This document shows positions 25,699 through 35,450 of a stretch of 64,000 nt of DNA, piece by piece. The DNA comes from Methanobrevibacter sp. GTDB lineage: Archaea > Methanobacteriota > Methanobacteria > Methanobacteriales > Methanobacteriaceae. Where the stretch lies: NCBI GenBank assembly GCA_017434555.1, contig JAFRFB010000016.1, positions 1 to 64,000 of the forward strand. The letters are read 5' to 3'. Made by a program: the position numbers and the translations under genes. Numbering within the stretch: position 1 is the first letter of the stretch; every line of letters begins with the position of its first letter. The notes under the pieces are model-generated. The model had not been told where the DNA came from, searched no databases, and saw only the letters and a program-made list of their open reading frames with translations.

Positions 25699-26510
25699 TG
25701 GCCACAAGAGCCATAAAAAATGAAACACGGGAATTTAAAAATGTCAAATATCTTTTGACTTCATCAATGCGAACATTAATCCTTGTTGTTTTATACAACA
25801 ACAGAAAAAACCTTAATGAAATTAGAGACGAATTGAAAAAACCTTCTGCAACAATATTGCATGGGTTGAAGGAATTAGAAGAGAATAACTTAGTAAAAAA
25901 AGATAAGAAATATTATACGTTAACATCAAACGGATATTTACTTGCAACAAATGTCATTAAATTAATTGATAATTGGTATACGATTGAAAAAAACAAATAC
26001 TTCTGGAATAACCACGATCTGCAGGGCATTCCAGAAAATTTCTTAAATAAATTATATCTCTTAAAGGATGCGGAATTTATTTCATCATCGACAAGTGATT
26101 TATCAAATGCATTTAATAGATATATACAATTAATTTCAACATCAAAGGAATTGAAAATTATATTACCTATATACTCAGAGAATCACTTCAAACATTTCAT
26201 TAAATTATTAAAAAATAATCAGCTAGAAAAGCTGACAATAATATTAAATACAAAAATCTTAAAGATGATGAAAAGAAGCAGGTATTTAAAGAAATCTTTG
26301 CTTGAAGATAAAAGAGTAGATATAATTGAGATTTACGATGACCCCAAATTATTCTTAACTTTTTCAAAAGATTTTATGACTTTGACGCTATTTTTTAAAG
26401 ATGAGCATTACGATGATTCGCAAATTATAGTGGATAAGCATAAAAGTGCAATAAGATGGGGTCAAGACTTATTTAATTATTATAAAGGTGATAAAAATAA
26501 AACAAAATAA
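25698..26510 (+). CDS. Winged-helix transcriptional regulator, FilR1-like paralog
   Basis: A 270-residue relative of the preceding protein. The winged helix lies near residues 18-80 (LTSSMRTLILVVLYNNRKNLNEI, ATILHGLKELEENNLVKKDKKYYTL). The C-terminal part resembles the FilR1 middle domain (KELKIILPIYSENHFKHFIKLL, and a DDPKLFLTFSKDFMTLTLFF strand near the end). A GGAGGTGGT site precedes it. It overlaps the first gene by one base and the third by 23. Confidence 0.85.
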   Translation: MATRAIKNETREFKNVKYLLTSSMRTLILVVLYNNRKNLNEIRDELKKPSATILHGLKELEENNLVKKDKKYYTLTSNGYLLATNVIKLIDNWYTIEKNKYFWNNHDLQGIPENFLNKLYLLKDAEFISSSTSDLSNAFNRYIQLISTSKELKIILPIYSENHFKHFIKLLKNNQLEKLTIILNTKILKMMKRSRYLKKSLLEDKRVDIIEIYDDPKLFLTFSKDFMTLTLFFKDEHYDDSQIIVDKHKSAIRWGQDLFNYYKGDKNKTK

Positions 26511-26790
26511 TACAGATCCAAACAAATCTCTAGAGAGAATATTATTGCAGAAAAAAGGCGGAAAAACTACCGCAAGAATGATTGAACTATTATTGGTTAG
26601 ACCATATAATTCTAATCAAATAGCGAAAAATCTAGATATAAGCTACAATACAGCATATTATCATTTTCAATTAATGTTGAAACTGGGTTTAGTTGAAAAA
26701 GAAGAGACTAAATACGGAACATATTATATGGCAAATGATAATTTAATTAATGCAAAAGAAAAATTTGAACAAATAAAAAAATTAATATAA
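26488..26790 (+). CDS. Short winged-helix DNA-binding protein
   Basis: A 100-residue protein that is almost only a winged helix: KTTARMIELLLVRPYNSNQIAKN and ISYNTAYYHFQLMLKLGLVEKEET, with a YGTYYMANDN wing. It lacks the effector domain of the two upstream genes and starts inside the end of the second. The GTG at 26488 lies in an AAAGGTG element, and a downstream TTG is an alternative. It may form mixed complexes with, or inhibit, the other two regulators (inference). moaB follows 47 bases later. Confidence 0.8.
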   Translation: MIKIKQNNTDPNKSLERILLQKKGGKTTARMIELLLVRPYNSNQIAKNLDISYNTAYYHFQLMLKLGLVEKEETKYGTYYMANDNLINAKEKFEQIKKLI

Positions 26791-26837
26791 ACATTAATTA
26801 AATAATAATGTTGTATATGTAAATTTTAGGTGGTTCT

Positions 26838-27341
26838 ATGGAAAGTAAAACAACAAAACAACATCAAAAAGAATCTTCAAATGATATATGTTGCGGAATT
26901 ATTACATTAAGCGACAGCAGAAATATTAAAGAAGATTTATCTGGAGATTATATTGAAAAAGAAATTAAAAGTAGATATAATTTAAAATCAAGAGAAATCA
27001 TTAAAGATGAAAAAGACGAACTTTTGAAATCTATAAATGATATGATTGATAAGGACATTGATGTAATCCTCACGAATGGAGGAACCGGATTAAGCAAACG
27101 AGACATAACGGTTGAAAGCGTTGAAGAATTGTTTGAAAAAAAAATTGACGGTTTTGGGGAAATTTTTAGACACGAATCCTATTTAGAAATAGGTTCAGGA
27201 GCACTACTTTCACGTGCAACTGCAGGTGTTTATAAAAATTGTTGCATATTTTCCATGCCAGGATCACCTAATGCGGTAAAAACAGCCTTAAACATAATAA
27301 TTGATGAACTTCCACATATAGTTCATCATGCAAAAAAATAA
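26838..27341 (+). CDS. moaB: Molybdenum cofactor biosynthesis protein MoaB/MogA family
   Basis: A 167-residue molybdopterin adenylyltransferase-like protein. The family motifs are GIITLSDSRNIKEDLSGDYIE (20-40), the DVILTNGGTGLSKRDITVE region (75-93), SRATAGVYKNCCIFSMPGSPNAVKTALN (near 128-155). The last step of molybdopterin or tungstopterin assembly uses this fold. The reading start at 26838 has AGGTGGTTCT upstream. It may be cotranscribed with the regulators. A strong terminator follows at 27347. Confidence 0.9.
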   Translation: MESKTTKQHQKESSNDICCGIITLSDSRNIKEDLSGDYIEKEIKSRYNLKSREIIKDEKDELLKSINDMIDKDIDVILTNGGTGLSKRDITVESVEELFEKKIDGFGEIFRHESYLEIGSGALLSRATAGVYKNCCIFSMPGSPNAVKTALNIIIDELPHIVHHAKK

Positions 27342-27346
27342 ATTTT

Positions 27347-27378
27347 GATGGATTTAATTATCCATCATTTCTTTTTTT
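27347..27378 (+). terminator. Hairpin terminator after moaB
   Basis: GATGGAT (27347-27353) pairs with ATCCATC (27360-27366) around TTAATT, followed by ATTTCTTTTTTT. This has the look of an intrinsic terminator. Confidence 0.7.
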
Positions 27379-27484
27379 AAAACATTACATGATTATTGAG
27401 AGTAATTGCTTAAAAATAAAGTAATATGTAAAAAAATAAGGATATATTTCTTATATGGTAAAAACCTCTTAAGAAATATTTTAC

Positions 27485-28006
27485 TTAAAATTCATCAACT
27501 TTGATTAATGGTTCTAATGTAATTCCTTCTTCATTAAACGCTTCAATAGCTCCTTCTTGTCTGTCGACAACAACAAAAGCTCTTGTTACATTACCACCAT
27601 TATCTTGAATTGCTTTAATTGCTTTTAAAAGTGATCCTCCAGTAGTCGTTACATCCTCAACGACAATGACATTATCTCCGGAGTTTAATTCACCTTCAAT
27701 TAGTTTTGAAGTTCCATATCCTTTCTTTTCCTTTCTTATCATAAGCAAAGGAATTTTACTTTCAAGAGATACAGCGGTAGCTATTGGAACCGCACCTAAA
27801 GCAGGACCAGCCACTTTATCAACACCATCATCAGAGATAATTTCGGTAATTAATTTTGCTATTGTAGACAATATTTCAGGTTCTGTAATAGCTTTTTTCA
27901 TGTTAATGTAGTAATCACTTTTTTTACCTGAAGATAAAGTGAAATCTCCTCTAAGGAATACTTCATTTTCTTTTAATAGATTTATTAAATATTCTTTGGA
28001 TGGCAT
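27485..28006 (-). CDS. pyrE: Orotate phosphoribosyltransferase
   Basis: PyrE joins orotate and PRPP to OMP in pyrimidine synthesis. The 173-residue protein has [18 protein letters not shown] near residue 22-39, [18 protein letters not shown] (near 66-83), the [17 protein letters not shown] flexible loop and the PRPP motif [13 protein letters not shown] (113-125). Length is typical for archaea. It begins one base into the stop of the PRC-barrel gene, so the two are cotranscribed. Confidence 0.95.
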   Translation of the reverse strand: MPSKEYLINLLKENEVFLRGDFTLSSGKKSDYYINMKKAITEPEILSTIAKLITEIISDDGVDKVAGPALGAVPIATAVSLESKIPLLMIRKEKKGYGTSKLIEGELNSGDNVIVVEDVTTTGGSLLKAIKAIQDNGGNVTRAFVVVDRQEGAIEAFNEEGITLEPLIKVDEF

Positions 28007-28233
28007 TATATATCATCATCACTTTTAAGTAATACTTTATCACCAATAGCCTTTACAACATCTACCGGCACGACATTTTCACTTTCACGGAATTGTTCTG
28101 AAATTCCAGTCTTTTTAATTACCAAATCTGTAATTTCAAAGGTATCTTCATCAAAAACAATTTCATGAACCTTACCTATGATTTTTACATTTCCATCCAA
28201 TACTTCTTTGTTAATTAATTCTTTACTTCTCAT
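28006..28233 (-). CDS. PRC-barrel domain protein
   Basis: A 75-residue protein made of one PRC-barrel ([24 protein letters not shown], then [22 protein letters not shown] and [15 protein letters not shown]). PRC-barrels bind partner proteins or RNA and occur in ribosome maturation and other complexes. Archaeal versions like this are usually of unknown role. It is the first gene of the operon with pyrE. A second PRC-barrel gene lies at 44464-44730. Confidence 0.9.
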   Translation of the reverse strand: MRSKELINKEVLDGNVKIIGKVHEIVFDEDTFEITDLVIKKTGISEQFRESENVVPVDVVKAIGDKVLLKSDDDI

Positions 28234-28288
28234 TTAAAATCACCTATTAATATAAGATATTTAATTATTAACTTAAATAAGTTTAGTT

Positions 28289-29302
28289 TCAATCTAAGAA
28301 TTTTTTAATCCAGAACGACAACAGGATATTAACAGTATTATCCTTACAATAAGTTAAAAGCTCATTAGATAAATCGCAAGCAACTTCTTTTTTTATGATT
28401 CCCTTTTTGACGTCATCTATCAAGTTTAGAATTGATGAAGTAATTGCAATATTTTCGGGAATTTTCGAATCAATTTTCAGCCGGGAAATGAAGTCATGTT
28501 TATCTTGATTTAAGCCATCATAAAATTGATTGATATCTAACTTGTATCGATTTAATAATACCAAAACATTAGATTGTGAACGTGGTGTAATCCAAACCTG
28601 CTTTTTAATTGCTACATGTATAGACTCAATGATACTTTTAGCAATTACTTCACCTAACTTAGAATGTTTGCCGGCATTAGTTATTATATTGCGTGATTCA
28701 ATATCAGATGCAATTATCAACCCATCAGTACCTGTTCCTGTTGCAAAATTATTGGAAAACTGGGAAGGAATCTTTAAATTGTTTAAAGCAACACTTTTAG
28801 CTTCACTGGCCACCATAAACGCTTCAGCCAATACATTCTCATCCAATTTGGAGTTGATTAATAATATTGTATTAATGGTTCCCGGTTTAAACTCACCATT
28901 TTCCTCATAAAAGCCCGCATCATCTCCGGCACAAACAGCATTGACACGAACTCCCGCCGTAGTAATGGCTGTTACTTCAAGCTGCTTATATCTTTTTGAA
29001 ACAATGAATAAATTTTTCATTAAAGCCAGAGTTACAAGCCCTGAAGCTTTCTGAGGATTGAATTTGAAATCCTTACATAACTTTACCAGATAATCCCTTA
29101 AATCATGATTTTCCAAATAATTGATGTTTTCCTGAGAGAGATGATGGTTGAATACAAATTCCAAATTGTCCTGAATTCCACCATTTAAAACAGAATTTGA
29201 AATACAATTTCGTTTGTGATTAAACTTAATAAAAATAGAGTCTTTTAAATAATATACTTCATCATTGGTTGAAGTTTTAAAAATAAGTCTTTTACTATAC
29301 AT
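28289..29302 (-). CDS. cbiZ: Adenosylcobinamide amidohydrolase
   Basis: CbiZ removes the aminopropanol tail of adenosylcobinamide to give adenosylcobyric acid, letting the cell salvage incomplete corrinoids. The 337-residue protein has the CbiZ core near residues 105-205: TTAGVRVNAVCAGDDAGFY, GTINTILLINSKLDENVLAEAF and NNFATGTGTDGLIIAS. A large N-terminal region and a helical C-terminus flank it. It complements cbiD elsewhere in the window. Single gene. Confidence 0.9.
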   Translation of the reverse strand: MYSKRLIFKTSTNDEVYYLKDSIFIKFNHKRNCISNSVLNGGIQDNLEFVFNHHLSQENINYLENHDLRDYLVKLCKDFKFNPQKASGLVTLALMKNLFIVSKRYKQLEVTAITTAGVRVNAVCAGDDAGFYEENGEFKPGTINTILLINSKLDENVLAEAFMVASEAKSVALNNLKIPSQFSNNFATGTGTDGLIIASDIESRNIITNAGKHSKLGEVIAKSIIESIHVAIKKQVWITPRSQSNVLVLLNRYKLDINQFYDGLNQDKHDFISRLKIDSKIPENIAITSSILNLIDDVKKGIIKKEVACDLSNELLTYCKDNTVNILLSFWIKKFLD

Positions 29303-29334
29303 AAAATAAAAAAAAGAAAAGATGTAAATTGAAT

Positions 29335-30945
29335 TTACATCATTGGAGGCATACCGCCCATACCAGGATCCATTGGCATGTCGTCTGCTCCACCAGTAGA
29401 TGCAATTACATCATCGATTCTTAAAATCATTTCAGCTGCTTCAGATGCAGATTGGATAGCTTGTTTTTTGACACGTTTAGGTTCAATTACACCAGCTTCT
29501 TTCATATCTGCTACTTCACCAGTAAATACATCTAATCCCATGTAGAATGAGTCTTCTTGAGCAGCTCTTAAGTCTACTAAGGAGTCGATGCTGTCTAAAC
29601 CTGCGTTTTCAGCTAAGGTTTTAGGTACAATTTCTAAAGCTTCTGCAAATGCGTTTACAGCTAATTGTTCTCTTCCAGAAATAGATTCTGCGTAATCTTT
29701 GAGTTTTTTAGCCATAGCGATTTCAGGTGCACCTCCACCAGCTACAACTTGGTCATCTTCAACAGTAGCTGCAACTACACCGATTGCGTCTTCAATAGCT
29801 CTTACGATTTCATCAACGATGTGTTTGGTACTACCTCTTACGAATAAGGTTACGGATTTAGCTGCACTGCATTCTTCAACAAAGATCATGTCTTCACCGG
29901 AGATTTTTCTTTCTTCAACGATTCCAGCTTGACCTAAATCTTCTGGAGTTAAATCATCTAAGTTGGAAATTACAGTAGCACCGGTAGCTCTGGATAATTT
30001 TTCAATGTCAGATTTTTTAACTCTTCTTACAGCCATGATTCCTGCTTTGGATAAGTAGTGTTGTGCTAAGTCATCAATACCTTTTTGTGCGAACAATACT
30101 GTAGCTCCAGAATCAGCAACTTTTTGAACCATTTCTTTAATCATGTTTTCTTCTTGTTCAATGAATGCTTGCATTTGAGCAGGGTCAGTTATTCTGATTT
30201 CAGCGTCAACTTCAGTTTCTTTAACTTCTAATGGAGTGTTGACAAGAGCGATTTTTGCATCTTTGAGTTCAGATGGCATACCAGGATGTACTTTTTCTTT
30301 GTCAACGATGACTCCTTCAACTAAGTTTGATTCTTCGACAACAGCACCATCTTTCTTCTCAATTTTAATGTTGTCAGTGTCTACAACGTTATCATCAGCA
30401 ACTTTTTGTACTGCTTCTACGATTAATTTTGCTAATGGTTCACGTGCTGCTTCGGTTCCTTTACCAGTCATAGCAGTCATAGCTACTTTAGTTAACATTT
30501 CAGTATCAACATTATCGATTGCAATTTCATCTAAGATAGCTTGTGCTTTTTCAGCTGCTTTTCTGTATCCCATTGCAATGATAGTTGGGTGAATGTCTGA
30601 GTCTAATAAGCTTTCTGATTTTTTTAATAATTCACCAGCAATAATAACTGCAGTAGTAGTTCCATCACCAACTTCGTCTTCTTGGGTTTTTGCTACTTCT
30701 ACGAGCATTTTTGCTGCAGGATGTTCAATATCCATTTCTTTTAAGATTGTTACACCATCGTTAGTTACTACAATGTCTCCAAGACCGTCTACTAACATTT
30801 TGTCCATTCCTTTTGGACCTAAAGTAGTTCTTACAGTTTCAGCTAATACTTTACCAGCTAAAATGTTATTTCTTTGTGCGTCTCTACCGATGGATCTGTT
30901 AGTTCCTTCAGGTAAAATAAAAATTGGTTGTCCACCTTGTGCCAT
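29335..30945 (-). CDS. thsA: Thermosome subunit (group II chaperonin)
   Basis: A 536-residue chaperonin subunit. N-terminal [28 protein letters not shown] (30-57) with the GPKGMDKM nucleotide loop, [15 protein letters not shown] (near 94-108), the [12 protein letters not shown] region (around 405) and a flexible GGMPPMM tail are typical. It folds proteins in a double-ring assembly. The promoter has TATTTATATAACC at about 31053-31065 and an inverted repeat directly upstream at 31067-31082. No second subunit gene lies in the window. Confidence 0.97.
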   Translation of the reverse strand: MAQGGQPIFILPEGTNRSIGRDAQRNNILAGKVLAETVRTTLGPKGMDKMLVDGLGDIVVTNDGVTILKEMDIEHPAAKMLVEVAKTQEDEVGDGTTTAVIIAGELLKKSESLLDSDIHPTIIAMGYRKAAEKAQAILDEIAIDNVDTEMLTKVAMTAMTGKGTEAAREPLAKLIVEAVQKVADDNVVDTDNIKIEKKDGAVVEESNLVEGVIVDKEKVHPGMPSELKDAKIALVNTPLEVKETEVDAEIRITDPAQMQAFIEQEENMIKEMVQKVADSGATVLFAQKGIDDLAQHYLSKAGIMAVRRVKKSDIEKLSRATGATVISNLDDLTPEDLGQAGIVEERKISGEDMIFVEECSAAKSVTLFVRGSTKHIVDEIVRAIEDAIGVVAATVEDDQVVAGGGAPEIAMAKKLKDYAESISGREQLAVNAFAEALEIVPKTLAENAGLDSIDSLVDLRAAQEDSFYMGLDVFTGEVADMKEAGVIEPKRVKKQAIQSASEAAEMILRIDDVIASTGGADDMPMDPGMGGMPPMM

Positions 30946-31066
30946 TTAATCACCTTTAATTAATTTTTATAAATAATTAGATCAGTTTAATAATCAACGA
31001 AAAAATAAGTTATATTGTTGAATAAACCTTTCTACATATAACATGAGTTTAAGGTTATATAAATAC

Positions 31067-31082
31067 TTTACTATTTAGTAAA
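31067..31082. promoter_or_regulatory. Inverted repeat upstream of the thermosome TATA box
   Basis: TTTACTA-TT-TAGTAAA, arms of seven with a two-base centre, lies immediately upstream of the minus-strand TATA element. This is where the B recognition element or an activator would bind. Confidence 0.5.
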
Positions 31083-31175
31083 TTTTTGTAAGAAAAAGTT
31101 TATAGCATATTAAACACAGTACTGTCTAAACTTAAAAATGTAATTCAATATGCTTTAAAAAAAAATAGAAAAAAT

Positions 31176-31194
31176 AGATAAAAAATATTTATCT
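31176..31194 (-). terminator. Hairpin across the stop of the coiled-coil gene
   Basis: AGATAAA (31176-31182) and TTTATCT (31188-31194) form a 7-bp hairpin overlapping the stop codon, followed on the minus strand by two T-runs. A likely intrinsic terminator. Confidence 0.6.
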
Positions 31195-32439
31195 ATGTTG
31201 CTTTTTCTCTAATTTGAAAGGAGGTGTCCTTTCAATAGTTTCATAAGAATCTTGTTCCTCTTGGAGTTCATTAAAGAATGCATTAATCTCTTCCAATCTT
31301 TTAATCTTATCGTTTTTACGGATTAATTCATTTTGAAGGTTGATGAACTCTTCACGTGAAACAGTCTGTTCTTTCAAATATCTTAATTCATTATCTTTTG
31401 CAGTGATTTCATTTTGAAGCTGATTTTGCAAGTTGACATAATCTGCTTTTGGAACACTTTGTTCTTTTAGATATTTCAATTCACTGTCACGGACTGAAAT
31501 TTCGCTTTCAAGATAATTTTGAAGACTGGTATATTCTTCACGAGGAACTGAATTTTCTTTCAAGTTATTGATTTCAATATCCATTGCTGCAACTTCATTT
31601 TCCAATAACTTTTTAAGATTGTTATAATCTTCTTTAGGGATAGATTTTTCTTTTAAAGCGTTAATTTCATTATCCAATGCAGCAACTTCATTTTCAAATC
31701 TAGCTTGCAAGTTTTCATAATCCTGTTTTGGGATAGATTCTTGTTTTAACAAGGTCATTTCATTATCCAATGCAGCAACTTCATTTTCAAATCTTGCTTG
31801 CAAGTTTTCATAATCCTGTTTTGGGATAGTCTGTTGTTTTAACAGGATCATTTCATTATCAATAGCAGTGATTTCATTATCTTTTTGCTGGAGTTCTCTG
31901 TTTTTGAACTCTAACTGCTTTTCAAGCTCCATTATTTCTTGCTGAGCACCGGCATCATTTTCTAACTTGATAACCTGAATCTTATAGTCATCAATAGTTC
32001 TTGAAAGAGTGTTGATTTGAGCATCTTTTTCAGCTATGCTTCTATAAGATTCATTTAATCTTTCATTAACTTCAGCCAATTCATTTTTCTTATAATCTTT
32101 CAGTTGCTCTGCAAAATAAGTTTTAATTTCATCTAAAGAGTTATTAACATAATCTAGTTCGTATATTCTATCTTCTTGATTTTTAATCAACAAATCTTTT
32201 TCATCCAATTGGCCTTTGAGTTGATTAACTTCTTCTTCTGCTTTAAATTTAATAACTGAAACTTCTTTTTCTTTGTCAACAATATCTTGTTCGAGCTCTC
32301 GAATCCTTGAAGCAGAATTATCATTGGCTTTTTCCACTTCCAACTGTGTTAAATCGAATTTAAGTTTATTAAGCTCTAATAAACAAGACCTGACTAAAGA
32401 CTGTAAAGTCTCTTTTTCAGCGTCTATTCCATTTACCAT
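31189..32439 (-). CDS. Long coiled-coil protein with 31-residue tandem repeats
   Basis: A 416-residue protein, nearly all predicted coiled coil, rich in Glu, Leu, Lys and Asn and lacking Cys in the repeats. After about 190 residues of irregular heptads, a 31-residue unit beginning (I/V)PK-x-DY-x-NLQ and ending ALDNE-x-x-LKE is repeated about six times. Two adjacent units are nearly identical in DNA (about 31680-31860), showing recent duplication. The C-terminus is TPPFKLEKKQHR. No signal peptide or membrane anchor is seen. The repeated P-K-x-D-Y breaks mark hinge points. The function is unknown, and a structural scaffold is inferred only. Confidence 0.8.
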   Translation of the reverse strand: MVNGIDAEKETLQSLVRSCLLELNKLKFDLTQLEVEKANDNSASRIRELEQDIVDKEKEVSVIKFKAEEEVNQLKGQLDEKDLLIKNQEDRIYELDYVNNSLDEIKTYFAEQLKDYKKNELAEVNERLNESYRSIAEKDAQINTLSRTIDDYKIQVIKLENDAGAQQEIMELEKQLEFKNRELQQKDNEITAIDNEMILLKQQTIPKQDYENLQARFENEVAALDNEMTLLKQESIPKQDYENLQARFENEVAALDNEINALKEKSIPKEDYNNLKKLLENEVAAMDIEINNLKENSVPREEYTSLQNYLESEISVRDSELKYLKEQSVPKADYVNLQNQLQNEITAKDNELRYLKEQTVSREEFINLQNELIRKNDKIKRLEEINAFFNELQEEQDSYETIERTPPFKLEKKQHR

Positions 32440-32670
32440 TTCTATCCCTTAACTTAAAATTTATCTCAATATTGAAATTTGCATATGATTAATTTTTAAA
32501 TTTAAAAATTATGTTATACCATACACTATATTTATCTAATATTAAATATTGTTGTCATACTATTTAAATTAAACCCTCAAATTAACCAAAAATAGAAACA
32601 AAAAAGATATAGAAACCAGTTGAAAAATATAGAAAAAAATAGAAAAAATAAAAAAAATAAATGAGTTAAA

Positions 32671-33720
32671 TTAGAGTATTTTATCATTAATTAACTCTGC
32701 ATTTAACACTGATGCTCCAGCAGCACCACGAATAGTATTATGTCCAACAAGAACATATTTAAAACTATTATCGAAAGCTTGGTCTTTTCTTAATCTACCA
32801 ACACTAACAGACATACCATTGCCTGCATTTCTGTCCATTCTTGGCTGAGGCCTGTCCATTTCTTCTTTGATAATAACAGGATTTTCCGGTGCTGAGAATA
32901 AATTTAATTCTTGAGGCAAAGCTTTGAAATTTGCCATTTTATCTTTCACATCTTCAATGTCAAAGTCATCATCCAACTCAACAAATACCGCTTCGGTATG
33001 GCCATCAATTACAGGAACCCTATGACATGAAGCACTTAACTTGAAGTCAGCATCAACAACTTTTTCGCCGTCATAAGAACCTAATAAGTGTAAAGTCTCT
33101 GATTCCATCTTTTCTTCTTCACTACCAATGTATGGAACAAGATTATCAACAATAGCCATTGATGGAACACCATTATAACCTGCACCAGATACTGCCTGCA
33201 TGGTTGATACCCTAATTGAGTTAATATTGAAATTATCAACAATAGGTTTTAATGTTAAAGTTAAAGCAATAGTGGAACAATTAGGATTGGTTACAATAAA
33301 TCCGTCCCAATTATTTTCCTTTTGCTGTGCATCAATCATGTCTAAGAACTCAGGATTAACTTCAGGAATTACTAAAGGAATATTCTTTTTCATTCTGTGA
33401 GCACTAGCATTACTTGCAACAACATAATCCTTTGCAAAGTCTTTTTCAACTTTTGCTGCAAATTCTGTTGGAAGTGATGAAAATACAATATCTACATCAT
33501 TATCCATATCGTCAGGATTGGTTTCACAAACAACAATATCTTTTACGGACTCAGGCATGGCATCATCAAGATACCAAGTAGTAGCATCCTCATATCTTTT
33601 ACCTGCAGAACGTGAAGAAGCTGCAAGAGCAGTAAGTTCAAAATCAGGATGTTTATCCAATAATTGAATAAATCTTTGACCAACCATTCCTGTAGCACCA
33701 AGTACACCAACTTTTACCAT
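32671..33720 (-). CDS. asd: Aspartate-semialdehyde dehydrogenase
   Basis: Asd reduces aspartyl phosphate to aspartate semialdehyde with NADPH. The 349-residue archaeal-type enzyme has GATGMVGQRFIQLL (NADP loop, 8-21), TNPNCSTI with the catalytic Cys near residue 148, and a HRVPVIDGHTEAVFVEL segment holding the active His. It is last in the lysine operon lysC-dapA-dapB-asd, eight bases after dapB. Confidence 0.96.
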   Translation of the reverse strand: MVKVGVLGATGMVGQRFIQLLDKHPDFELTALAASSRSAGKRYEDATTWYLDDAMPESVKDIVVCETNPDDMDNDVDIVFSSLPTEFAAKVEKDFAKDYVVASNASAHRMKKNIPLVIPEVNPEFLDMIDAQQKENNWDGFIVTNPNCSTIALTLTLKPIVDNFNINSIRVSTMQAVSGAGYNGVPSMAIVDNLVPYIGSEEEKMESETLHLLGSYDGEKVVDADFKLSASCHRVPVIDGHTEAVFVELDDDFDIEDVKDKMANFKALPQELNLFSAPENPVIIKEEMDRPQPRMDRNAGNGMSVSVGRLRKDQAFDNSFKYVLVGHNTIRGAAGASVLNAELINDKIL

Positions 33721-33728
33721 AATAACAC

Positions 33729-34550
33729 CTATTCTAATCCTAAAACATCATTCATACTGCTAACAACACCTTTTTCAGCAGTAGGAGCGTATCTAATAGC
33801 TCTAATTACACCGGCTATGAAAACTTCTCTGGTATGGGCCTGATGTTTTACTTCTAATCTTTCACCGTCACCGACAAACATTACAGTATGGTCTCCAACA
33901 ATGTCTCCGCCACGTACGGCATGAATACCAATTTCTTCAGGAGTTCTTTTACCAACCATACCATTTCTTCCATAAACTCCAACTTCTGCAGGATCACGTT
34001 CAAGTGATTCGGCAATCACTTCAAATGCAGTTACAGCAGTTCCAGATGGAGCATCCTTTTTTTGATTGTGGTGAGCTTCTATAATCTCAATATCATAATC
34101 ATATAACAATGGAGCCAATTTCTTTAAAGTATTGAAGAATACATTTACACCAATAGCCATATTTGATGAAATTACAGCACCAACGTTATTGTCTTCAACA
34201 TTCTTAATATTGGAAGCCATTTGCTCTTCATTAAATCCAGTTGTTCCAACAACTATATTAACACCACAAGCTGTAGCAGTTTTAATTGTTTCTACAGCCG
34301 CATGAGCAATAGTAAAGTCAACCAATACATCAGGATTTGTTGCTTTTAAGGTTTCTTCTAATTTTTCAGCACCTACAATTTCAACACCCAACTCATCGAT
34401 ACCTGCCTGAAGGCCTGCATCTTTTCCAGCTAATGGAGAGTTTGGAATTTCAATAGCTGCAACAACTTCCATATCATCTTGTTCTGTGATTTTTCTAATA
34501 ATACCAGAGCCCATTCTTCCAGCAGCCCCAGTTACAGCAACTTTAATCAT
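33729..34550 (-). CDS. dapB: 4-hydroxy-tetrahydrodipicolinate reductase
   Basis: DapB makes tetrahydrodipicolinate in the diaminopimelate route to lysine. The 273-residue protein has GAAGRMGSGIIRKI (nucleotide loop, 8-21), VVGTTGFNEEQM near 100, and EIIEAHHNQKKDAPSGTA (around 155-172), the substrate region with the catalytic His pair and Lys. Length is normal. It follows dapA after nine bases. Confidence 0.96.
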   Translation of the reverse strand: MIKVAVTGAAGRMGSGIIRKITEQDDMEVVAAIEIPNSPLAGKDAGLQAGIDELGVEIVGAEKLEETLKATNPDVLVDFTIAHAAVETIKTATACGVNIVVGTTGFNEEQMASNIKNVEDNNVGAVISSNMAIGVNVFFNTLKKLAPLLYDYDIEIIEAHHNQKKDAPSGTAVTAFEVIAESLERDPAEVGVYGRNGMVGKRTPEEIGIHAVRGGDIVGDHTVMFVGDGERLEVKHQAHTREVFIAGVIRAIRYAPTAEKGVVSSMNDVLGLE

Positions 34551-34559
34551 ATAAACACC

Positions 34560-35450
34560 TTAAATTAATTGTGAATCTTTTAATGCTTTTTTGAGTAATT
34601 CGACATTTTCTTCTTTCATTGGAGCTAATGGTTGTCTAAATGGTCCAGAAGGAAGTCCCATAATATCCATAGCTGTTTTAACAGGGACAGGATTACTTTC
34701 TATGAATAATACTCTAATTAATTCGAGCATTTCATAATGAAGTTCCATAGCACGAGTATAATCATCATTTAAAATACTGTCAACCATTAAAACCATTCTT
34801 TTTGCATCGATATTTGCAGATGCACTGATTACACCGGTTCCTCCAACAGCCATAATCGGGAATGTTAAGGAGTCTTCACCGGACAATATGTTGAAATCAT
34901 CTTCAAGACCTTCACGGGCAAGAGCATTGTAAATGTCAGAAACTTTATCAACACTTCCGCTAGCTTCTTTAATTGCATCTATATTATCGATTTTTGCTAT
35001 TTCAACAATAGTTTCAACATCCATATTTATTCCAGTACGGGAAGGTACATTATAAGCTATTATTGGAATGTCACAAGCACTAAGAGCTCTGTAATGCTCT
35101 ACAAGCGCATGCTGTTGAGGTTTATTATAATATGGAGTGATAACTAATGCGGCATCAGCACCAGCATCCTGAGCAAAACGTGTCAAATCAATTGCCTCTA
35201 CAGTAGAATTACTACCTGTACCTGCTATAGTTTCTACCCTGCCATCAACTTCATCAACTAAAATTTCTATAATTTGTCTGTGCTCGTCATGATTAAGAGT
35301 AGCTGATTCACCAGTAGTTCCAGCCCCCACCAATCCATTGACACCTTTTTCAATCAAATAGTTTATATTTGATCTAAAACCTTCTTCATCTATATTCCTT
35401 TCTTCATCAAAAGGAGTTACCATTGCAACGTAAGTTCCTTCAAAATTCAT
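34560..35450 (-). CDS. dapA: 4-hydroxy-tetrahydrodipicolinate synthase
   Basis: DapA condenses pyruvate with aspartate semialdehyde. The 296-residue TIM-barrel protein has [16 protein letters not shown] (near 42-57), a Tyr in [11 protein letters not shown] (around 133-143), [11 protein letters not shown] and the Schiff-base lysine in [10 protein letters not shown] (near 160). Its ATG overlaps the lysC stop by four bases, so it is coupled to aspartokinase. Confidence 0.96.
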   Translation of the reverse strand: MNFEGTYVAMVTPFDEERNIDEEGFRSNINYLIEKGVNGLVGAGTTGESATLNHDEHRQIIEILVDEVDGRVETIAGTGSNSTVEAIDLTRFAQDAGADAALVITPYYNKPQQHALVEHYRALSACDIPIIAYNVPSRTGINMDVETIVEIAKIDNIDAIKEASGSVDKVSDIYNALAREGLEDDFNILSGEDSLTFPIMAVGGTGVISASANIDAKRMVLMVDSILNDDYTRAMELHYEMLELIRVLFIESNPVPVKTAMDIMGLPSGPFRQPLAPMKEENVELLKKALKDSQLI

